In this document: in pieces, positions 50,001 to 61,100 of the stretch
Layout: each line of letters begins with the position of its first letter
Position numbering within the stretch: position 1 is the first letter of the stretch
Assembly: GCA_932521025.1 (NCBI GenBank)
Contig: OW051468.1
Location: 4,402,064-4,466,063 of the forward strand
Length of the DNA: 64,000 nt
DNA from: Oscheius onirici
Taxonomy: Eukaryota; Nematoda; Chromadorea; Rhabditida; Rhabditidae
Direction: 5' to 3'
The notes under the pieces: model-generated
Told to the model about the DNA's origin: nothing
Databases searched by the model: none
What the model saw: only the letters and a program-made list of their open reading frames with translations
Made by a program: the position numbers and the translations under genes

Positions 50001-50897
50001 GATGTGCTGGCTCGCATCAGAAGCATCTGTAATACTCGTTATGCTATACATTTTGGGGGTTTTCTTCGTTTGAACTGTATCATGACCGTCCAATGTTTGA
50101 AATTTGCGCGAATGCTCTAAAATTTGCAAAGACAAACCTCCTGGTCGGTCATCATTTCCTCAGCGATTGGCGGCGGGCCATAGAGCAACTTCAGCTTCTT
50201 CTTGTCCGGCTCGCCATCTTTTTTCTCTTCCGAAATGGGCGGCTTCTTGTGATACGTCTTGCTGGGCCACCAGATATCCGCCTTGGATGCCGACTTGATA
50301 TTTGAGGCGAAGATGCGAGAAAATCGCAAAACTCCTCCTGGCTTGTAGTCGATGAAGAATCTCCTAAACCCCAATAAATGTGATATTTATAAAAATACGT
50401 ACCTCGGGTCAAGACTGTCCAGAACGGGGTTCAAATTCATGATTCCGGAAAGTGGGGCGTCAAGTCGTTGAGAGGGAGGAATGAACGGCTTGTTGGGATC
50501 AAAATGCTGAAAATTGTGGTTAAAAAGTAACTTTTTGTTGAACTGACCAAAGGATTGATTGGCACATATTCGATTTCCTCCTCCTTCATGTCTCCCGGCT
50601 CCACATGGTCTGTTGGCCATTCGTAGGCTGAAAGTGACCATTTCTGTGTTTGAATACAGTCCGGGCAATATGTTTTGACCCTCTCGACCATAAAATTGTT
50701 CCTGACTGTAGCTTTTTTTTTAGGTTAGCGAGTAAAAAGAAGTTGTGTTTCTTCTATTTTTCCAGCCATGAGTAATGAGTTGGAAAATAAAGGTACTAAC
50801 GTCTATTGACAGCGGATCGATGGTTTTTAAAGAATTCCGAGATTCCCTCATCGGGATCGAATTCCTCCATTTCTTCCTCTTGCTCACCATTGTCCAT
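44084..50897 (-). CDS. TAF1: TFIID subunit TAF1
   Basis: The largest TFIID subunit, which scaffolds the complex at RNA polymerase II promoters and reads acetylated histones. The start at 50897 gives [20 protein letters not shown], an acidic TAND-like N-terminus. Then come [18 protein letters not shown], the paired motifs [16 protein letters not shown] and [13 protein letters not shown] typical of TAF1, and the large DUF3591 core ([31 protein letters not shown] region to 47300, [20 protein letters not shown]). A zinc knuckle follows ([16 protein letters not shown], about 46100), then two bromodomains ([19 protein letters not shown] with [30 protein letters not shown] with [10 protein letters not shown]). 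The acidic tail can end at 44365 (TEDMMGKL stop) or, through a last exon after TTTTCAG, at 44084 (GDADDTLDF stop). About 1,800 aa, near the human length. Confidence 0.96.
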
Positions 50898-51274
50898 CTT
50901 CACAAACGGTTTTAATTTAAATGCTAAAAATCGATATTCCAAGGTTTCGAGAAACCTCGCATAGAGCAAAAAAGATACGGATTGATTACTTTTATTAGCC
51001 TCGTCGGCAAGAAATTCACAGTTAGAGAAAGTTGAGGGAGTGAGAGTATCCAAGGCTCAAAGTTATGTACAATTGAGCATAGCTGAGGGGGAACCGTAAT
51101 TTTGGGGAGAAGAGCCGCTATTAGAACGGCAAAAATATAGAGGGGTGTCAGAATAAAACGCAGGTCAATTATATTAAAAATTGGAGTTAAAAGTAAAACT
51201 TAGAAAACATAGAGCTCACTTATTGAAGAAATTAAAAATTATATAGTACAGGGGGTTACGGGGGAATAAGAGGG
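50898..51274. other. Short spacer between the coiled-coil gene and TAF1 (same strand)
   Basis: About 380 bases, AT-rich. A GATTTTTAG acceptor on the minus strand lies about 35 bases before the TAF1 ATG. No TATA box. Compatible with an operon or a trans-spliced downstream gene. Confidence 0.4.
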
Positions 51275-53522
51275 TTATTTCTTGAGGAGACGGGGATTCT
51301 GGACTACAAAGTCGGGAGAGGAGAGAAGACCGCTCGCGTCGGAGGACATATCGTCCAGGAATTTCAGCTCATCGATGGCAGCGCGTTCCGGTTTGCCGAA
51401 TCTGAAAATGAACTTTAAAGGTAAATTAAAGGTATCGGTACGAGCATCTTTGGGATCATTTTTTGAAGATCAAACTGGGCACATACTTGTAGGCAACTGA
51501 GTAAGGCTACAACATTAAAATTTAAGATCCATTTCCATAACACACGGTGGATAAGCAAATCTTATTCTTACATAATTTTTTTACTTTCACGAAAAGTTGG
51601 CGGCGTTGGTTCGCTAAAATGTTACAATAGGCCTCTGAATAAAATAGACTATGACAAATCTTACCGCCGATAGTACTTCTCCTCGATTTGCTTTCTCGGC
51701 GGCTTGTACTTGACAGCTTCACCCATCTTCCTCAGCTGTCTTTCGTACTGTTGCTGCTGAAAGGCCGTTTCGTCTTCCTCGCTTGTAGATGAGAGCGATG
51801 GCGAATCGTGACGGCGAGACTGAAAAATATATGATTTATACCGGGATATTACAGAAAAAAGCAGTTTGATTTTCGTATATTTTTTTCACTCACCGTGACG
51901 TCCTTCATACGCGCCCGATAATGAGGCGTCCTGTCCAGTGTGGAAGTCTTGCCTACAGTGATTTTAGCGACTGAACTGGCCAACGATTGGACATCCGTGT
52001 CGGACAACGATCTGCCAATCTTCCCGGGAGAGATGTGGTACAAGGGGGGAGAAGTATCTAGAGCCAATTCAATCGGGGAAGCTCTCATAGAGCGTTCTAC
52101 TTCCACTTCTGGCGTACTCATATCGTCGTCTTGCCCCTCTTCGTCCGAATCTTGTGTATGAAACATCCGCACCTAAAGAATATATTTGGCCTTTTTGATT
52201 ACCTTTTCATTGGAAACGAGAAGAACGAAAACGAAGTGTAAAAATTAAGATATGGGCCGAACCTTCCGTCTCTTTTATCAGTTTCTGTGGAAACAAGGAG
52301 TTCCAAGCCGGTTAAAAGTAGCGGAATTCTACTATCAACGGACATACCTCGTCTTTCTCCTGATCAATATGACCGTCGACGAACATGGAGACAGAAGGCG
52401 TGTCCGAGCTGATCAACTCTCTTGAGAAGGCATCGTTTTGGTCGCAGAGAGCCTCTCCTGCACCATCCATTTCAGAATCTAAATTTATGGAGATGAAACG
52501 CTTTTAATGGAACACTTACTGTCAGCATACTTGTCCAAACTTCGTTCGAAAAAGGCCACTTTCTCCTCGAGATCCATAATTTTCTGACTGGACAGGTGAA
52601 GTTCGCGCGAGAGACAGTCGTTTTTATGGTCAGCTACGAGACATTTCTGCTGTTCCTTTTCGAATCTTTTTCGCCAAGCTTGATGGGCTACTTGCTGACG
52701 CTCGCAATTCCTTCTGCAAGTTTTACTTCAAAAGGGTTGACCTGAGCCACTCACTTGAAGTATTCTGCATCCTCGAAGGCCTTTTCCATTCGTCGACGGT
52801 ATTCTCTGCACTTTTCACGAAGTTTTCTGTTTTCTCTGGAGAGGTTGTCAACTTGTGTACGCATCTCAAAGAAAAGTATTAATAAAGTAAGTAAAATGAA
52901 TCTACAACGTTGACATAATCGTCGTCGTCAGACTCGCACGACTCGTACTGATATCTCTGATGTTCCCCATAACTCCTCTCTTCGCGGATGGGTCGTGGTG
53001 GTGGCTGCGTCGGCGGACGACGATAGTGGCTGACATCAAAGGTTCTGAAAATGTTTTTTTTTTGGTCGGGAATTGGGAAAAACGTACTCGTCTCTTCGAC
53101 AAGGGAGATTCACGTAACGTGCGGAGCTGTTGAGCTGTGAATGACGGTCGCTGAATGGCTGATCTCGTGGAAGCATCGGCATATCGCTGATCGGAGCTCC
53201 TGGGCATGATCTGGTGCCTGAAAAATATAGTATATTAACAGAATCAGCTTTAGAGATGTTTTCGGGGAAAAGAGAATATAGGTAGGTAAACAAGTTAGAG
53301 TTAGTTTACAAGTTAGGTGAGAGGATAACAAACCTTTGTGCTTCGGCTGGGTTACAACAGAATATGGACTTGGGCCGATGTAAGATGATGCTTCTGTCAC
53401 TTTTGTAACATTTTTCGACTAAAAAACAAGCTATAATTTACGTAAAAACTGAGTGAAGAGACCTGTGGGTGGTTCTCCTTATTGGACCTTTTGCTCGATC
53501 TGAAGAAGCTGACCAACGGCAT
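51275..53522 (-). CDS. Unrecognised coiled-coil phosphoprotein-like gene
   Basis: I do not recognise the family. The start at 53522 gives MPLVSFFRSSKRSNKENHPQ. Exons then encode low-complexity Pro/Ser/Arg sequence (YIGPSPYSVVTQPKHKG, YRRPPTQPPPRPIREER, ESCESDDDDYVN) and a central coiled coil (about 52530-52880: VDNLSRENRKLREKCREYRR, RKRFEKEQQKCLV, SSQKIMDLEEKVAFFERSLD). Next are acidic Ser-rich segments (DSDEEGQDDDMSTPEVEVER, YHISPGKIGRSLSDTDVQSL) and a basic stretch (KYKPPRKQIEEKYYRR). The end is FLDDMSSDASGLLSSPDFVV then PRLLKK. Estimated length is 500-550 aa. Ser-Pro and acidic Ser sites suggest a phosphorylated scaffold; this is inference. It is divergent from WDR11 across 298 bases and upstream of TAF1 on the same strand. 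Confidence 0.72.
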
Positions 53523-53820
53523 GACGCCGCGGTTGTTAGAATTCCTGAATTTCATCTACTTCGGAATGTTTTACACACAAAAAAAAGAAATAAGAAAATG
53601 AAAATGAGGGAGGAAATTCCACTTTTGTCCCCGTTTGAAAGACGCCCAATAATGCGAAACCGGCGCGCGCCAAGACCTGGTCCAAACTGCCATTGACTCT
53701 TTTTCTGTTGCCAAAGACGTAAAACGAGCCATTGTTCGTTCTTTTTTATGATTTCATCCATCAAAAACGAATAAAATGACTTAGAAAAGCATTTTCAGGG
53801 CTAAAGACGGCTCCAGAAAG
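53523..53820. promoter_or_regulatory. Bidirectional promoter between the coiled-coil gene and WDR11
   Basis: Only 298 bases separate the two divergent start codons. CATTTTCAG at 53790-53798 precedes the WDR11 ATG by 22 bases and is a candidate trans-splice acceptor. Confidence 0.45.
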
Positions 53821-56800
53821 ATGCCCCAATCACTTCCCGGTGCTCTTCATCCATCAAATAGAAACTGCATAGATTGGTGAGTTGCGACGTTGTTTCGGAA
53901 ACATCGGGATCTTGTTAGCAGAGCAAATCGTTTTGACAAAAACGACGCTGTAAAAAGGTTTTTCATGTAAATAAAGTTGCTTCAGGAACAACTACGGAGC
54001 AATAGTCTACGGCTGTCACAACAGAATCTACGTAGTTGATGCCTTCACTCTAAAACGCATACAGACGATAGAACATCATGCTTCTGCCGTAAACAACGTA
54101 GTTCTTCCAAAACTTTCCCATCCAATAACTCCAATTTTAGGTCTGTTGGGCCCCACCGGCTGCTCTTTCCGAGACGGGCGTCAAAGACGGATACAGAATA
54201 GCTTCTTCCGACATTGCTGGCCAGATTGTCGTCACAGAAGTTGTCAGCGGGAAAAAATGCTCACAGTTCTCGTTCTCCAACACAAACGTTCTAGGTTTGT
54301 TCCTTTCCTTTCGGTCAAAAAGGCAATAATTTAGCGTTGAAATGGTTCTTGTGGAAGGACGCGAGTCGAGATTTTGTTCTCGCTCTACATTCCGGAAGTC
54401 AGCTCGTTCTGTGGAATGCCGACAGCGGAGACAAGGTCTGGAGCCACAACTACACCCATCCTCTCTTCGATATGGCTCTCGATCCATTCAACCCCAAACA
54501 TCTCGCTTTTTCCATTGCTGGAAGTTCCATTCTTCTGGTCAGGGATCTGCAACTCGGATCGGAGCCCTTCTCAAATGGATCTGTTGCACAGCTGTGGGAA
54601 GACGGAAACAAGTCGAGCAGTGTCCATAGCATGCGATATCACAACGCCTATCGGAATTCTCTTTTTCTCGTCATCAGTGGACAGGTATTTTTGGCATTTT
54701 AAAGCTATTTTGATGTAGATGCGAATGAACAACTTTGTCAAAAACAAGAATTGGGTGAGCTCGGAATGATTTTCAGTTACAATCAGTTTTAAAATTTGTT
54801 ATTCTACTACGTTCTTTCTATTTGTTGTTTCTGTAGTCAAATTTCAGATTGTTCTCTTCGACACTGAGCTTTGTGCCACGCTGTACCGTCTCCCCCTCGA
54901 GTCCAACGTAGTCTCACTGAGCAGCTGCTCTCTCCGAGATGCCATTTTTACCGTAACCCAAAACGGAACAGTCACTTTGAGAGTAGGAACCTACAATTCC
55001 AATGATGATCGAGCAAATGCGCAGTTTGGCCTGGAAAAAGTAAACTTTTGCGCCTAACTTTTAATTGATTGTTCAGATAACCAGCTGTGATACACTTCGA
55101 CACGGCGGTCAGCAGAAAGTTTTCGCTTCAGTGCTCTGTCCAACTACGCAGTCCTGCATGGCTGTGCTCTACAGCAGTGGAAGAATCGTCTTTTGGCAAG
55201 TCGCAACAGATTCCACTTCGACCGAATATCGCACATCCCACATTGACGAAGCCATCACATTCGATTCAAATCTTTTGACTTCGGCAATCGAACCTCTCAG
55301 GTATTTTTAAATGTTCGGTTTACAAGATTCTGGTTTTTAAGAATCATGCAGTCCGGCTATATTGGAGCGTTTGCCTCCAGCGTTACATGCGTTCGAATGA
55401 GACCTATGGACGAGTTGAGTAAACTAAAAGACGATCAGTTTGGTACCGTCTTAATTTCTGATTTAAAATCATTACATTTTCAGCGAATTCTCCACTGGGA
55501 GCAGCCCATGTCGCAGCTGTTGGTACCCAGTCCGGAATCCTGCATCTCATCGATGTCTTCACTTCACAAATCGTCAAAGAATTCAATGTGCAGTCGTCTC
55601 CGATCAAGTAAGAATTCTTATTTTTCTCGATTTTTGTGTAAAAGAAGCCTCGAATGGGGAGGTCCATACATCGTCCTCACTTGCGGCCACAACCATGCTC
55701 TGAGCACAACCCAAGTCGTTCGAAATGATCTATTCGCGACAGACATCAGAACTGGTAATTTACTACCCTTTTTCAACTGAATATTAACAAATACAGGGGT
55801 CAGCCGAAGAATTCGACCGGAAGCCGACGAATCGCCGATCACTTTGATGCGCGTCTCGTTCTACCACTGCTACTTGGCACTAGCATTCCAACGCGAACCA
55901 CTAGAAATCTGGGATTTGAAGTCGATGAGGCTGTTGCGCAGGATGAGCAAAACTTGTCCACTAATCATTGACATGGTTTGTTTTCTTTTTTTTACTCGCA
56001 AAAAAAATTAGGCCTGGTCAAGTAAGCATCATGGCATGAAAACGACCGAGAACAGTGGACACAGCGTGTACAGAGAGAACCTAGTTGTTCTGGATTCAGG
56101 TATTGGCGAATTTTTAGAAAAACAGTTAGCAGAAATTTAGAAAACCGGCTGTATCACGTAGTAGTGAAAGGATTGCATGTAAAAGACGGAAAAGAAGTGA
56201 ATACACTTTGGAAGAGTGGCGGCTGGTCGATTCGAAATATGGCCTGGAAAGACGATATTCTGGCCATGGGAGATGCTGACGGTCGAATCGCCGTCTGGGA
56301 TCTCGGAAAACGACAAAGTCGACACGTTCGTTCGTCTAGAATGCCGGTCATAAGAATGTCATTTTCACGACTGGCGGGGGACCACACTTTGGCTGTTCTA
56401 CATCAAAGGTAGCGTATTTCATGGTTACTTGCGTGTACTTTTCCCTTCCAGAGAGCTCGTGCTGTGGGATACGGAAGCCCTGACAAAAGTTCAGTCAATC
56501 ATCGTCGATCCCTCCAGAACAGCCGTCGATATGGACCTTTGTGGCGTCTCTCCTGTAGTGATTACGAGCGATAATGTCTTTCAGTTTTCTCCAAGCGCCA
56601 GGAACGGGCCCATGAGCGAAAAAGGTATCTATTTGTCATTGTTTTAAGCCTAATAATTAGATACCCCTTTTCTAATGAATGAGACCAAATTGGCGCAGTT
56701 TATAGCCGAATTTGACAGCGGATCAACGGATAATTTTTTCACAAAATGGATATTGAATCGGAAGGTTTGTCGCTTGATCATTTTCGTTAAAAGGGTGTTT

Positions 56801-57999
56801 TAGATAGCTCCAAACCCGGCTTCTGGCGACAATGTCGATATGTCACCAATCAAAAACGAGTCCGAGTTATGCCGCTTCATTGGAGACTCCTTCTCGTATC
56901 TTCTGCTAAAAGTGGTGGAATCTGCTCTTCTTGAAGAGCAGGAAGGAGAGAGGGAAATGCTGCCGCCAGAATTGCATCTTTTTTGGCCAAATACGCAATT
57001 TAAAGTATTTTTTGGTTGCTTGACCTTTAAAATAGGCCAACCTTCAGTATTTCTCCAGTCTTTTCATTTAAACGCTTCGAAGCTAGTTTATTGAATTCGG
57101 AATGTAAAACAATCCCTGATTGTGAGTCGCAAATAGCCCAAAGTAGGCAAAACTTAGTTCTGAGAACACCTATTGTCTAGCGAAATCCAGATCAACAAGG
57201 TTCTTTTACCCGATGAACTCCATAAATGCGCTTAAAAATTAAAATAGTGGAAGAAAGAATATAAAAAGGCAATTTCGACCAGCGACAAATTTCAGGAACG
57301 AGAAATGAGAGTGGCATGTGCTGCTTGTGCCGCCACCCAGGTCGCGGAGAATCGTCTCGTCGAAAGAGCCGTCGTCGCCGGCGGAAAGGCGAAAGAACGT
57401 GTAGTTGACCGTCTGATCGGCTCCAACGATCTACGCTACGCCAGCATGAAGGCGGCTCTTTTGGTCTCGAGTCAGGACAACGAACAGGCCAAATCGCTCA
57501 TTAAACTCATCGCGACAAACTTAATTGCCTCCGATATGATTGAAGGTATTTTTTTGTTTTTGTTTAATGAAGAAATTCAGATGGAGTAGAGCTACTGTTT
57601 CTCGTCGGAGCTGGAGGAGACGCTTGCAAATACTTACAGTCCCAAAAACAATGGAACAAGAGCATAGTCTACGCCAAAATGGGTCTAGAAAACCCGGAAG
57701 AAGTTCTAACAAAATGGGTGGCTCATTTGCAACATTCTGACAAGGTAAGCTCTCTTTAAAAAGTTTGTTGCTAGACCCATTACTGCTAATATAACATAAT
57801 CTTGTCATTCAACTTTTGCACGGCTCTAAAAAGTATTCTAGGCACGATTCGTTCTGGCTGAAGCCTCTCGGGCGCAATGGCCGAACGTGGTCGAGCAGCT
57901 CTCGTCGGGAGGTCGATCACGCTTGGCACGACTGATTCTTAGAACGACAACAAGCTCACCGCCGTCGACGGAAAGAGCAAGCCCGAATTTACGACGATA
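53821..57999 (+). CDS. WDR11: WDR11 (WD40 protein of Golgi/endosome tethering)
   Basis: WDR11 forms a complex with FAM91A1 that tethers vesicles at the trans-Golgi and is linked to ciliary signalling. The start at 53821 gives MPQSLPGALHPSNRNCIDW then NNYGAIVYGCHNRIYVVDAF, matching the human TGALNAHNKAAVDW...LIAYGCHSLVVVID. Further matches: KDASRDFVLALHSGSQLVLW with NADSGDKVW (human NQDASRDLLLAIHPPNYIVLWNADTG), PLEIWDLKSMRLLRRM, AWKDDILAMGDADGRIAVWD (human AWKGDTLVLGDMDGNLNFWD), and the C-terminal helical part LIKLIATNLIASDM, GVELLFLVGAGGDACKYLQS, NPEEVLTKWVAHL. It stops at 57999 (SPNLRR), sooner after the WVDHL-like motif than the human protein, so the C-terminal helical repeats look shortened. 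About 20 short introns. It ends tail-to-tail with RFC1, 200 bases apart. Confidence 0.93.
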
Positions 58000-58198
58000 A
58001 TGATGTGTAAATACTTTTTTATATTCTGGGAAAAGCTTTATATACGCGGGAAATGGAGGTTGTGTAAGCGGCTGTGATATCACTCTGTGACTTGTCATGT
58101 TTTATAAATTCTTTTTCCTTTTCTTGTTTAAAAAGAAAGAGAAAACACAAGACCAGATATTTATGAAAACGGGAAGTTTAAAATACAAATAAGGCATG

Positions 58199-61100
58199 TC
58201 ACTTTTTACCGCCGCGACTTCCACGACCACTACGAGCAGCTCCTCCTCTGCCACGCGAGCTCGTCGACGTCTTGATGACACCAGGATTACTTTCTTCTTC
58301 CTCTTCCGGCTCTTCTTCTTCCCCATCTACACGTTCCACAATATTTCCTTCCTCATCAACTTCCAGTTCAACAGCCGCAGCTGCTTTGCGCCGTCCTTTT
58401 GTGACATCTTCGAGATGGTAGGGCAGAGTGCGATGTTTCTTGTTCAGAGCACGAGTGAGAGCTGCTTTCACCTAAAACAAGTTATTTTAAGCAGAAAAAA
58501 ATCGAACCTTTGAAGGAATTTTGCTAGCTGGATCAATCTTTCCTGGCCATACGGCCAGCTCTCCGATGGCTTCCGCGTCATCTTTCAGAAGATCGTATTC
58601 GGTCATTGTGGCCACAACGGCTCTGCAAAAAAAGGTGATTTAAAACGATGGAGAGAAACGTACGGTACTCCTTCGTTCTCCTGTTGAATCAACGGCTCGG
58701 TCAGAGCACGGCGTAGAACTGGTACATAGTCCGTAACGAGAGAATGAGTATCGGCAGAAATTCTGAAGTGGTTGGTAACCTTCGGTTTAGTTTTCTCACA
58801 GAGCTTAGATTGTCAAAAAATGACCTGGAATGTGCTTCTGTCAAATTTTCCTCATTCTAGGATTAGTTTTTCAACCAGAATTCAAAAACGTACTCGGGAA
58901 GTGTTAAAAATGGGCGAAAAGGGGCAAAAAAGATGGAAGGTCTGGAGAAAGCTGAATGAAACCCACTTCAGATGCGCATGGCTAGCTAGCTGTCTCATAA
59001 GACGCTGTCTCTTTCCGGATGTCGAATTCTTGCCAAGCCACGAGGGGAACTGGATCATGGAGGACATGTGACCGTCGATGGCGATTGTTGGCATAATGGC
59101 CGAGAACATGGCCTGCTCGTTCAGCAATTTCCAGCCTCCAGTTGAACGGATACATTTGTCGACAGTGTCTCCGAGAGAAATTAGATCGGCGGCTTCGCGA
59201 ATACACTTTAGCGATTCCGTTTTGCTGAAAACGTTGGGTGTGGTTTGCTCGGAAAGAAGAGGCTACAGTAATCCAACAGCTTTACGTTTTAAGACTCATT
59301 TGCATCGATTTGGCACAAAAAGTAAAGCATAATTTCAGCGAGTACCTTTTATCGAGTATGCATGTGTCTTTTTTGAACAATGAAAGTTTAAAAAAGGCTA
59401 ACCTATGGGTTTTGTTCTTCATGTTGAGATAATTTTCCTGGACAAAGAGCGGCATGATTCCGTAGTCGACAAAGAACATTTCCTGCTTTTCCACAATGCT
59501 AGAACGCGAATCCATTAGTTTTCTGGCTGCTTCGAAGGTGTTCTGAAAGAGCTCTTTTTACAAGAATTTAAAGAAATACGAACAATAGCACAATCCTTTT
59601 TCTCGATTTTCGATTCTACAGCAGTCGATCGCATTTGGAGATTGTAAATGACCTGACGAACATCGTGAGCTGAACTTTACCTTTTATGAAGGAAATTCGG
59701 ATAATAACTGACCAGAAAGTTCAATAAGTTCGTCTAGCTCCTCCTTGGTGATCTTGACCTTTTCTTGTGCAGCAATCGTCATGATTCGGCCACGAATTTG
59801 TTCAATTCTGGGTCGGGGGAAGCGCAGATCATAGCAGTGATTTACCAAGGATCGCATCTTTGGATGAGATCTGATTTATGGGCTTTTGGAAGTAAAATGA
59901 AGGACAATACCTGTCGTTGCAAATACAAATGATGGGGATCTTGGTTTCCTTGATCATCTGAATCAGTTCAGAAATACCGGCACGGTCTTCATTTCCGCTC
60001 ATACCGTCGACCTCGTCCATAATCAGCACGTGATGAATTTCCGTATCTTCTAAAATTAGGTTATATTGTTTGTTCAATAGAATTAGATCAATACGGTAAC
60101 CCATTTTTCTCGTGAGTAAAACGTAGATACTCAAATGGTTTGCTTGAGTCTTGCCAAGAAACAAATTGGTTATGGTAATGACTGTTGAAAAAAATAAGAG
60201 GATTCCAATCCCAGAACTGCCCAGAAAAACACACATCAAGTCAACACTCATGGCACCGTCTCTCCTGGGATTCCATCAAGTCAAGCAGCCGTCTACCCGA
60301 ACAAGAAGACAACACCAATCAAGAGGCTATCTTCACGACTCGGACAGCATGTCACTTGCTGGATGAGAAGAGGCTGGGCAGTGGTCGAGACCTGAGAGCG
60401 GCGAAGGATTCCAAGAAACCACCGTTTCTACATGATACCTCTCGATTCCGTCAAATAAATTGTAATGACCTTGTTATTATTAAAGAATACATACCATGAC
60501 TGTCATTCGTAGACCTTCCAAAGTATTCCTCAATCTGATGAGAGCCGGTCAGCTGAGCTATCTGGGCCTCAAGATGCTTCTTATTTCTCACATCGGAAGC
60601 GTTCATCTCTACGAATTTCAGACCGAGACTTTCACAGGCCATGTGAGCACAGGTCGTCTTTCCCACACCTGAAATATTGGGTTTTGGAGCAAAACTAGTA
60701 GACAATTACCTGGAGATCCGGATAGAAGAGCAGCTTTGAAGGCGGTTCCGTCTCCCTGGGGCATAAACGGAGCCAGTTTTGGCTTCTTGATCTTTCCGCC
60801 GTCGCCCAGATTGTTTTTGGCCCAGACACCGAGCCAGCCGAGCAGCTTGTTCATCGGACTCTTTTCACCATGCTGTCCCACCAGCTGACTCGTCGTCTTC
60901 GGCTTGTACTTGTCAACCCAGGGAAGCTCGTATTCCTTCTCTTCCCGCTCAACCGTCGAAGCTGGTGTTCCGGCTATGAAGGTAGGAGGTCTAGCAAGTG
61001 GCTTCTCGTTTACTTCCTTTTGCTTTGTGGCCTTTTTCGGACGATTCTCTTTGCTCGAAGGACTAATCTTGTTCGTCTTTGCGATTACTTCGTCATCGGA

